41,625 nt of DNA from an uncultured Bacteroidota bacterium (GTDB taxonomy: Bacteria > Bacteroidota > Bacteroidia > Bacteroidales > SZUA-534): contig CAMKOM010000027.1 of the NCBI GenBank assembly GCA_946414435.1, positions 1 through 41,625 on the forward strand, written 5' to 3'. The position numbers were made by a program, and so were the translations under genes. The notes under the pieces are model-generated. The model was not told where the DNA came from, made no database searches, and worked only from the letters and a program-made list of their open reading frames with translations. Below, piece after piece: positions 17,915-24,511 of the stretch (the stretch's first letter is position 1; each line of letters opens with the position of its first letter).

Positions 17915-18027
17915 GTTATAAGTTGAAAGTTAATAAGTTATAAGTATAGTTAGGATTTAGGATTTAGAAATTAGGATTGAAAAGAGAAAGTTTAGAAGTT
18001 AAGAAGTTGAGAATGGTTAGTTATCTA

Positions 18028-18072
18028 AACAGCGAAGCGACTCACCTTCTCAACAGCGAAGCGACTCACCTT
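18028..18072 (+). repeat. 24-base direct repeat in the trpE-trpG spacer
   Basis: AACAGCGAAGCGACTCACCTT occurs at 18028-18048 and again at 18052-18072. The preceding part of the spacer (about 17914-18010) is low-complexity with several AAGTTATAAGTT-like and TTAGGATTTAG-like units. Neither part contains a gene or T-tract terminator. Confidence 0.8.
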
Positions 18073-18104
18073 TTAGACGATTCACCAATTAAACAACAGA
18101 GAAT

Positions 18105-18668
18105 ATGAAAGTTACAATTATAGACAATTACGATTCGTTCACCTACAACCTTTGCCAGATGATTGAGGAGGCGGGTGCCGATGTTACGGTTGTGCGAAAC
18201 GACCAGTTTGAAATGAGCCAACTTGCTGATGCTGACAAGATTGTGCTGTCGCCAGGACCAGGCATTCCGTCGGAGGCGGGGCTGCTCACCGAAGTTATCA
18301 GAACCTACGCCGACAAAAAGCCCATTTTGGGCGTTTGTCTTGGCCACCAGGCCATTGGCGAGGTGTTCGGCTGCCAGTTGCGCAACCTGAGCAATGTTTT
18401 CCACGGCGTTCAGTCGCCCGTCGATATTGTTGCCGACGACTACATTTTCAGCGGCCTGCCAAAACAACTCATTGTTGGGCGCTATCACTCGTGGGTGATT
18501 GATAGTGAGGGCTTTGCGCCCGACCTTGTGATTACCGCCAAGAGCAAGGAAGGCAACATTATGGCCGTGCGCCACAAGGAGTTCGACGTGCACGGAATCC
18601 AGTTCCACCCCGAGTCGGTGCTCACACCAGGCGGGCGGAGAATTATCGAAAACTTTATAAACCATTAA
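18105..18668 (+). CDS. trpG: anthranilate synthase component II (glutamine amidotransferase)
   Basis: A 187-residue class I glutamine amidotransferase that releases ammonia from glutamine for TrpE. The oxyanion motif SPGPGIPSEAG (near residue 49), nucleophile Cys in GVCLGHQAIGEVFG (near 77), and the His-Glu pair in GIQFHPESVLTPGG (near 169) complete the triad. It could also serve PabB for folate synthesis in organisms with one such subunit. trpD starts 13 bases later. Confidence 0.97.
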   Translation: MKVTIIDNYDSFTYNLCQMIEEAGADVTVVRNDQFEMSQLADADKIVLSPGPGIPSEAGLLTEVIRTYADKKPILGVCLGHQAIGEVFGCQLRNLSNVFHGVQSPVDIVADDYIFSGLPKQLIVGRYHSWVIDSEGFAPDLVITAKSKEGNIMAVRHKEFDVHGIQFHPESVLTPGGRRIIENFINH

Positions 18669-18681
18669 AAATCAACCGAAA

Positions 18682-19677
18682 ATGAAAGCGATATTAGAGA
18701 AATTGTTCAATCACGAGGTGCTGACCCGTGGCGAGGCTAAAGAGTTGTTAATCAACATATCACAAGAAAAATACAAAGACAGCCAGATTGCCGCCCTGCT
18801 CACCGTTTACCGAATGCGCGACATTACCGTCGACGAGATTGTGGGCTACCGCGAGGCACTGATGCAGAGCCAGAACCCGTTGGATTTCAGCGCGTTCAAG
18901 CCTATCGACATTGTGGGAACGGGCGGCGACGGCAAAAACACGTTCAACATTTCAACCTGCTCGTGCTTTGTGGTTGCGGGCGCGGGCTACAAGGTGGCCA
19001 AACACGGCAACTACGGCGCGACGTCGGTCAGCGGAGCCAGCAATGTGATTGAACTTCACGGAGTTAAGTTCACTTCCGACCACTCGCAACTCACGCGCTC
19101 AATTGAGGAGTGCGGAATGGCCTATATGCACGCGCCCTTCTTCACGCCAGCAATGATGGCCGTCGGACCTGTGCGTAAAAGTCTGCAATTCAAGACGATA
19201 TTCAACCTTTTGGGACCGCTCGTCAATCCGTGCCGTCCGCAAAATCAACTTCTCGGCACAGCCGACCTGACTCAAATGCGTCTCTATACCAATGTATATC
19301 AGACACTTGACATTAACTACGGCGTGGTGAACAGCCTTGACGGCTACGATGAGATTTCGCTCACGGGCGATTTCAAGGTGGCCACCAATTCAACCGAAAA
19401 AATCTATACGCCAGAGAGTTACAACTTCAAGCGCGTGCAGATGAACGAAATTTTCGGTGGTCAGACGGCCGAGGAGGCAAAGACCATTTTCGACAACGTG
19501 CTGATGGACAAAGCCACAGAGGCACAGAAGAATGTGGTGATTGCCAACGCAGGATTCGCCATTCACATTATCAATCAGCAGAAGAGCGTTGAGGATTGTA
19601 TGGCCGAGGCCCGCGAGTCGATTGATAGCGGCCGCGCACTTGCTACGCTGAAGAAATTTGTCGAACTGAATTCTTGA
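18682..19677 (+). CDS. trpD: anthranilate phosphoribosyltransferase
   Basis: A 331-residue enzyme transferring the phosphoribosyl group of PRPP to anthranilate. The PRPP site DIVGTGGDGKNTFNIST (near residue 74) and KHGNYGATSVSGASNVIE (near 106) are diagnostic, and the anthranilate-binding FNLLGPLVNPC (near 173) is intact. Length is normal. A 152-base A+T-rich spacer separates it from trpC. Confidence 0.97.
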   Translation: MKAILEKLFNHEVLTRGEAKELLINISQEKYKDSQIAALLTVYRMRDITVDEIVGYREALMQSQNPLDFSAFKPIDIVGTGGDGKNTFNISTCSCFVVAGAGYKVAKHGNYGATSVSGASNVIELHGVKFTSDHSQLTRSIEECGMAYMHAPFFTPAMMAVGPVRKSLQFKTIFNLLGPLVNPCRPQNQLLGTADLTQMRLYTNVYQTLDINYGVVNSLDGYDEISLTGDFKVATNSTEKIYTPESYNFKRVQMNEIFGGQTAEEAKTIFDNVLMDKATEAQKNVVIANAGFAIHIINQQKSVEDCMAEARESIDSGRALATLKKFVELNS

Positions 19678-19683
19678 TTTTTT

Positions 19684-19806
19684 AGGAATGCCGCTTCGCG
19701 GGAAATTATACGAAAATTTGAAATAAAATTTATAAAAAATTGAAATTCAAAATTTTATAATAATTTTTAAATAAAATTTTCTAAAAATTTCCGCCCTTCA
19801 GGGCGC
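19684..19806. repeat. A+T-rich palindromic spacer between trpD and trpC
   Basis: The spacer begins with a small CCGC-TTC-GCGG hairpin (about 19692-19702), continues as a long A+T-rich stretch of degenerate AAATTT units that can pair with each other, and ends with a perfect CGCCC-TTCA-GGGCG hairpin (19792-19805). It has the form of a dispersed palindromic element. No terminator T-tract follows. Confidence 0.5.
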
Positions 19807-19829
19807 ATACCGAAACAAAGATTGTGATA

Positions 19830-20624
19830 ATGAATATTTTAGAAGAGATAGTAGCCAACAAGCGCATTGAGGTTGAAGGCCTGAAACAGACGGTAGCAAC
19901 CAGCGTTTGGGAGTCGGCCGATGGGTTCGCACGTAAGTGCACTTCGCTGAAAAACAGCCTTTTGCAATCGCCCACAGGCATTATTGCGGAGTTCAAGCGC
20001 CGCTCACCGTCGAAGGGCGACATTAACGCCACTGCGGTGCCCGATGTGGTTGTGCCAGGCTACGCAAAGGCGGGGGCCAGCGGCGTGTCGATTCTGCAAG
20101 ACGCAAAGTTCTTTGGCGGCGGCTCGCAGGATATGATTGTCGCCCGTCCGCTCATCGCTATTCCGCTGTTATACAAGGAGTTCGTGATTGACGAGTACCA
20201 ACTTTTGATGGCCAAAGGCTGCGGTGCCGACGCGGTGCTGCTCATTGCCGCCGTTCTGCCGCCCGACGCGTGCCGCCGCCTTGCGCGCGAGGCTCACCGC
20301 TTGGGCCTTGAGACACTGCTCGAACTGCACTCGCCCGACGAGACTGACCGCATTGGTGCCGACATTGATATGGTGGGAATCAACAACCGCAACCTGAAAA
20401 CCTTCGAGGTTGATATTGAGGCTTCTATCAGGCTCTGCCACAGCATTCCCGACGAGTTTGTGAAGGTGTCGGAAAGCGGACTCTCGCGCCCCGAAACCGT
20501 TGTGGCGCTACGCCGCGAGGGTTTCCGCGGTTTCCTGATGGGTGAGAATTTTATGAAAACCGTCAATCCGCCGCAAGCGCTTGAGAATTTCATTCGCGAG
20601 GTGAAGAATTTTAAACACAGATAA
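19830..20624 (+). CDS. trpC: indole-3-glycerol-phosphate synthase
   Basis: A 264-residue TIM-barrel enzyme that closes the indole ring. GIIAEFKRRSPSKGDI (near residue 50) carries the catalytic Lys and Glu region, and VGINNRNLKTFEVD (near 180) and KVSESGLS (near 212) are the later barrel signatures. ATG 19830 (MNILEEIVANKR) is preferred to the GTG two codons upstream since family members start there. The last codons and stop lie within a CACAGATAACGCAGATTTA repeat. It is not fused to trpF, unlike in enterobacteria. Confidence 0.96.
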   Translation: MNILEEIVANKRIEVEGLKQTVATSVWESADGFARKCTSLKNSLLQSPTGIIAEFKRRSPSKGDINATAVPDVVVPGYAKAGASGVSILQDAKFFGGGSQDMIVARPLIAIPLLYKEFVIDEYQLLMAKGCGADAVLLIAAVLPPDACRRLAREAHRLGLETLLELHSPDETDRIGADIDMVGINNRNLKTFEVDIEASIRLCHSIPDEFVKVSESGLSRPETVVALRREGFRGFLMGENFMKTVNPPQALENFIREVKNFKHR

Positions 20625-20705
20625 CGCAGATTTAAAATGATTTACGCAGATTTATCCGTTCAATTCGCTTGCGAGCATTCGTAAGCAAGAATTCGTTAAA
20701 TCTGC
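20616..20705 (+). repeat. CACAGAT-type repeat and hairpin between trpC and trpF
   Basis: CACAGATAACGCAGATTTA (20616-20634) is matched at 17 of 19 positions by 21381-21399 after trpF. Next, GCAGATTTA (20646-20654) pairs perfectly with TAAATCTGC (20697-20705), with an imperfect inner CTTGC/GCAAG stem. No gene lies in the spacer. Confidence 0.7.
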
Positions 20706-20744
20706 TTAATTCAACGATAACAATTTAATTTATTGATAAACAAT

Positions 20745-21377
20745 ATGTTGGTAAAAATCTGCGGAATGCGCGATTCGGCGAATATCGACTCAGTTCGCCG
20801 CCTGAACCCCGATATGATTGGGCTGATTTTCTACGCCCGCTCGCCGAGGTTTGTGGGCCTTGAGCCGTTGTCGCACCTGACCGCAAGTTTCGCACCCGCG
20901 CTCAAAGTGGGAGTGTTTGTAAATGAGACGGTTGCGGTCGTTGCCGACATTGCCGCGCGGTTCCGTTTGAACGCCGTGCAACTTCACGGCAACGAGAGCC
21001 CTGCGGAGTGCGCCGCCTTGCGCCAGACAGGGCTGAAGGTTATCAAGGCGTTTGGCATTTCGTCGGCTGCCGATTTTGCGCAATGCGCTTCATATTCAGA
21101 CTGTTGCGATATGTTTTTGTTCGATACGCGCACGGCGGGCTATGGTGGCGCGGGCGTCAAGTTCGATTGGAGCATTTTGGCTGAATACAAGCAAGATACA
21201 CCATTCCTGTTGAGCGGAGGAATCTCTGCCGACGATGCCGCCGACATTCGCTCAATCAGTCACCCGCAGTTGGCAGGTATCGACCTGAACAGCCGCTTCG
21301 AGACGGCACCAGCGCTGAAAGACGTTGAAAAACTGCGGATGTTCATTGCTGATTTAACCACGGAAAACACTGAATAA
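20745..21377 (+). CDS. trpF: phosphoribosylanthranilate isomerase
   Basis: A 210-residue TIM-barrel isomerase converting phosphoribosylanthranilate to CdRP. LVKICGMRD at the start holds the catalytic Cys, DMIGLIFYARSPRFV follows near residue 22, VQLHGNESP near 81 and the phosphate-binding LLSGGIS near 156. ATG 20745 is chosen over a TTG four codons upstream because the family begins MxVKICG. The C-terminal residues DLTTENTE are encoded by a spacer-like repeat (GATTTAACCACGGAAAACACTGAA) and look like a recent extension. Confidence 0.95.
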   Translation: MLVKICGMRDSANIDSVRRLNPDMIGLIFYARSPRFVGLEPLSHLTASFAPALKVGVFVNETVAVVADIAARFRLNAVQLHGNESPAECAALRQTGLKVIKAFGISSAADFAQCASYSDCCDMFLFDTRTAGYGGAGVKFDWSILAEYKQDTPFLLSGGISADDAADIRSISHPQLAGIDLNSRFETAPALKDVEKLRMFIADLTTENTE

Positions 21378-21380
21378 TCG

Positions 21381-21399
21381 CACAGATGACACAGATTTA
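21381..21399 (+). repeat. second copy of the CACAGAT repeat, after trpF
   Basis: CACAGATGACACAGATTTA differs at two positions from 20616-20634. The rest of the spacer to 21475 contains AGTCTGTAGTCTGATGTCCGAAGTC-like sequence and no gene. Confidence 0.7.
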
Positions 21400-21475
21400 T
21401 GACATAAGACAATTGACAACAATTCTTGACTCAAATTCGTCCGTAGTCTGTAGTCTGATGTCCGAAGTCAAAAAA

Positions 21476-21545
21476 CTAAACTCTAAACATTAAACTCTAA
21501 ACATTAAACTCTAAACTCTAAACACTAAACACTAAACATTTAACA
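21476..21545 (+). repeat. ten-copy heptamer tandem repeat in the trpA leader
   Basis: Ten consecutive units of seven bases with consensus (C/T)TAAAC(A/T), ending two bases before the trpA ATG at 21548. The repeat thus occupies the position of the ribosome binding region. Confidence 0.9.
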
Positions 21546-21547
21546 AT

Positions 21548-22321
21548 ATGGACAGAATAGCAAAATTGTTTTCAGAGAAGAAAAACAACATTTTATCGGT
21601 TTACTTCACTGCGGGATTCCCCACAAAGGACAGCACCGCAGAGGTCATTCGCAGCCTGACCGCCGCGGGTGTTGATATGATTGAGATTGGCGTGCCATTC
21701 TCTGACCCGATGGCCGACGGCCCAGTGATTCAGCACAGCAGCCAGTGCGCGCTCAACAACGGAATGACGCAAGCGCTGCTTTTCGAGCAGTTGAAAGACA
21801 TTCACAAAGTGACTGATATTCCGCTGATTATGATGGGTTACCTGAACACCGCAATGCAGTTCGGGTTCGAGAACTACTGCCGCAAGGCCGCCGAGGTGGG
21901 CGTGGACGGGTTCATTATCCCCGACATTCCGCTTGAGGAGTACGAGTCGCACTACAAGCCGATTGCCGAGCGCTACGGACTGAAATTCGTGCTGCTTGTC
22001 ACCCCCGAAACCGACGAGGAGCGCGTCCGCCGTATCGATGACATTAGCACAGGCTTCGTCTATTTGGTTTCGTCGGCTTCGACAACAGGCGCCCAAAAAA
22101 GTTTCAACGACGAGAAACAGGCCTACTTCAAACGCATAGCCGCTATGGGCCTGAAAAACCGCACTTTGGTGGGCTTCGGCGTATCCAACAAAGCCACTTT
22201 CGACGCTGCCTGCCAGTACTCGAGCGGCGCCATTGTGGGCAGCGCCTTCGTCAAGGCACTCGAGGCCGAGCCAACTGTCGACAAGGCTGTTGCACGGTTG
22301 GTGGAAGATTTGAAGAGTTGA
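21548..22321 (+). CDS. trpA: tryptophan synthase alpha chain
   Basis: A 257-residue TIM-barrel enzyme cleaving indole-3-glycerol phosphate and channelling indole to TrpB. MIEIGVPFSDPMADGPVIQ (near residue 45) carries the catalytic Glu and Asp region, and FIIPDIPLEEY (near 122) and GFGVSNK (near 213) are barrel signatures. Last gene of the operon and far from its partner trpB, as usual for Bacteroidales. No strong terminator was found after it. Confidence 0.97.
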   Translation: MDRIAKLFSEKKNNILSVYFTAGFPTKDSTAEVIRSLTAAGVDMIEIGVPFSDPMADGPVIQHSSQCALNNGMTQALLFEQLKDIHKVTDIPLIMMGYLNTAMQFGFENYCRKAAEVGVDGFIIPDIPLEEYESHYKPIAERYGLKFVLLVTPETDEERVRRIDDISTGFVYLVSSASTTGAQKSFNDEKQAYFKRIAAMGLKNRTLVGFGVSNKATFDAACQYSSGAIVGSAFVKALEAEPTVDKAVARLVEDLKS

Positions 22322-22396
22322 GACACTGCATTTTGTGCCCCTGTCTTGTTCTTAACCTTTCATTGTGAAAAAAACAAAGATAATTTTCACAATAGA

Positions 22397-22428
22397 TTGT
22401 GGAATTTGAAGTTCGTAAGTTATATTTG
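22397..22428 (+). promoter_or_regulatory. promoter of the DUF4468 gene
   Basis: TTG at 22397-22399, 21 bases, then TATATTTG at 22421-22428, an exact TAnnTTTG match, 58 bases ahead of the ATG at 22487. Confidence 0.6.
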
Positions 22429-22486
22429 TGCATATTAACCATTGCGCCTTGGGCGTGATATTTTTAACACATTAAAACAACTCGAA

Positions 22487-23131
22487 ATGAAAGTAAAACA
22501 TCTGTTTTTAGGGCTTTTAATGCTGAACACATTAGGCGCATCGGCCCAAATTTTGACTGGCGACTCGTTCGCAAAATATGACATTGATAAGTACGACGGT
22601 AAACCCGACCACAAACACCAATATGTTGAGGCGGCAACCTCGCTTAAATCGAAATTTGAGCTCGACAAAAACAGCCAACTCTCTTATAGTGCTGTCATTG
22701 AGTGTGCTGGTATGGACAAGGATAAAATTTACGACAACATAAACGGTTGGTTCACAAAGGCTTTTGGCGATAAAAATTCGTCAATCAAAACAAACGAGAA
22801 GGAGTCGGGGACGCTTGTTGCTAACACTACACTCAAAAGCATTGTCACTTTCCCACACCAGATTGTGAGTGTGAATTTGATTGTAAAAATCAACATCAAA
22901 GACGGCAAACTGCGTTTGGTTCAGACTATTAAAGACTATGTTATCAATGCGGGCACACCTTGGTCATCGAAAAAATGTTATCCGTTCTACGATGAGCCCG
23001 ATGCATTGCGCAAGAAGATTGGCTCAAGCGCTTATGTTGCAAGCTGCGTCTTTGCTGAAATTGTTGAAAAACAACTTAATGAAACAGCTAAGCCAAAAGC
23101 TCCGGCCAACGATAACGATGATGATTGGTGA
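22487..23131 (+). CDS. secreted DUF4468-like protein
   Basis: A 214-residue protein with a signal peptide (MKVKHLFLGLLMLNTLGASAQ). The central part (LSYSAVIECAGMDKDKIYDNINGW near residue 63, and LVANTTLKSIVTF near 106) follows DUF4468, a TBP-like fold domain of unknown function common in Bacteroidales secreted proteins. The C-terminus is polar and acidic (ANDNDDDW). The frame stays open to a TTG at 22442, but the ATG at 22487 gives the signal peptide and lies suitably behind the promoter. It stands alone with its own promoter and terminator. Confidence 0.75.
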   Translation: MKVKHLFLGLLMLNTLGASAQILTGDSFAKYDIDKYDGKPDHKHQYVEAATSLKSKFELDKNSQLSYSAVIECAGMDKDKIYDNINGWFTKAFGDKNSSIKTNEKESGTLVANTTLKSIVTFPHQIVSVNLIVKINIKDGKLRLVQTIKDYVINAGTPWSSKKCYPFYDEPDALRKKIGSSAYVASCVFAEIVEKQLNETAKPKAPANDNDDDW

Positions 23132-23153
23132 TTATAACTATAAAGATTGCAAT

Positions 23154-23190
23154 GGGCGATGGTCAACAAATGACTACCGCCCTTTTTTTT
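23154..23190 (+). terminator. intrinsic terminator of the DUF4468 gene
   Basis: GGGCGATGGTC (23154-23164) pairs with GACTACCGCCC (23172-23182) with one mismatch and one wobble; eight T follow. Confidence 0.88.
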
Positions 23191-23345
23191 GAACGTAAAA
23201 CAAATGTCCTATGGGCTATGGATTGGTATAAACGTATGTGCCTAAAACGACATGCCGTAGTACGCAACATTCAATTACGGTGTCGCACCTATGGTGTTTT
23301 TTGTTAATTATCGCCTATTTCTACAAATCTTTTGCTCCTAATGTT

Positions 23346-24326
23346 CTAAATTCCAAACCAGCCCTTAACCGTCTTGCAATCCGACTCAAGTTGTGCGCGT
23401 AGACCGTCGATGCTTGCGAATTGCCGTTCGTCGCGGATTTTGTCGACAAAATACACTTCGATGGTTTGTCCGTAAAGGTTGCCGCTAAAGTTGAACAGGT
23501 GAGCTTCAATTGTTTGGCGGTTGTCGCCGATGGTGGGGCGGTTTCCAATGTTCAGCATCCCAATATACTCGCTGTTAGAAACAATGGCTTTAATGGCGTA
23601 TGCACCGTTGCCTGGCACAAATTTGCAAGGGTCGGGTTCGAGATTGGCTGTCGGAAATCCCAAGCTGGTACCGATGTGGTTGCCGCTCACCACTTTCCCT
23701 GAGAGGCAATATGGGCGTCCGAGCAGTTGATTGGATTCAATTACTTTGCCTTCCGACAGCAAGTTCCTGATGGCCGTTGAACTTATGGGTGCAGCGCCCG
23801 ATGCCAGCATCTCAAGTTGGCGAACATTGAACCCGAACCGTTTTGCCAAGGATTCAACTTCGGCGAAATGTCCGCGGCCGTTGCGTCCCACCTTGTTGTC
23901 GTAACCAACAAACAATGTGTTTGTGTGCAGTTTGTCAACCAAATATTTTGACACAAACTCATCATATTCAATCTGCGAGAACTCGCGTGTGAAAGGAAGT
24001 GTTATCAGCCAATCGATGCCTGTCTCGGCCATCAGCTGGCGTTTTTCGTTGGGTGTTGAGAGCAAGCCCGGTTGCTTGCAACCACCCAATACCGTTGCCG
24101 GATGCGGCCAAAAGGTGATAACCACGCTGCTGCCACCCGTCTGCCGTGCATAATCAGTGAGCTGGCGTAGCACTTCACGATGGCCTCGGTGCACACCGTC
24201 GAACGACCCGATGGTGACAATTGGTTTGTCGATATTCAAGTTCTCGATGCTGTTGCTTGTCTGCACTTGCGATAAATTTTGTTGCGCTGTTATCAATTTT
24301 TGTGCAAAAGTATCCGACAGAACCAT
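23346..24326 (-). CDS. ribF: bifunctional riboflavin kinase / FAD synthetase
   Basis: A 326-residue cytoplasmic enzyme making FMN then FAD. The N-terminal adenylyltransferase half has GSFDGVHRGHREVL (near residue 38, with the nucleotide-binding HxGH-like motif) and the C-terminal kinase half has GKVVSGNHIGTSLGFPTANL (near 202) and ends in the FVDKIRDERQF segment. Residues 1-33 are a longer than usual N-terminus, so a downstream start is possible but no better ATG is seen. Divergent from the cyclase gene. Riboflavin synthase lies elsewhere in the window, 10 kb away. Confidence 0.95.
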   Translation of the reverse strand: MVLSDTFAQKLITAQQNLSQVQTSNSIENLNIDKPIVTIGSFDGVHRGHREVLRQLTDYARQTGGSSVVITFWPHPATVLGGCKQPGLLSTPNEKRQLMAETGIDWLITLPFTREFSQIEYDEFVSKYLVDKLHTNTLFVGYDNKVGRNGRGHFAEVESLAKRFGFNVRQLEMLASGAAPISSTAIRNLLSEGKVIESNQLLGRPYCLSGKVVSGNHIGTSLGFPTANLEPDPCKFVPGNGAYAIKAIVSNSEYIGMLNIGNRPTIGDNRQTIEAHLFNFSGNLYGQTIEVYFVDKIRDERQFASIDGLRAQLESDCKTVKGWFGI

Positions 24327-24439
24327 TCGACAATCACCTGACCACTATTTTTCATGTTTTGGGCAACCATGCGTTCGTCAAAAACAAGTGGAATTTGGTC
24401 ATAAATTTTCATCCGTTCAATTAACAAATCAAAATTTAA

Positions 24440-24447
24440 TATATTTG
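24440..24447 (+). promoter_or_regulatory. candidate -7 element for the cyclase-HD gene
   Basis: TATATTTG, an exact TAnnTTTG match, about 65 bases before the coding start. No TTG at the expected -33 distance. Confidence 0.45.
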
Positions 24448-24511
24448 GTTCGGTTTGTTTAAGCAATAAAACGCTTATTTTGAAACGTTTTTTAGTAATA
24501 AAATTAGAGTT

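Noticed and set aside
18028-18072. Possible CRISPR-like repeat pair
   Set aside because: Only two copies with a three-base gap; no spacers and no cas genes in the window.
23125-23307. Small forward frame of 60 codons after the DUF4468 gene
   Set aside because: It runs through the terminator hairpin and has no family resemblance or plausible start.
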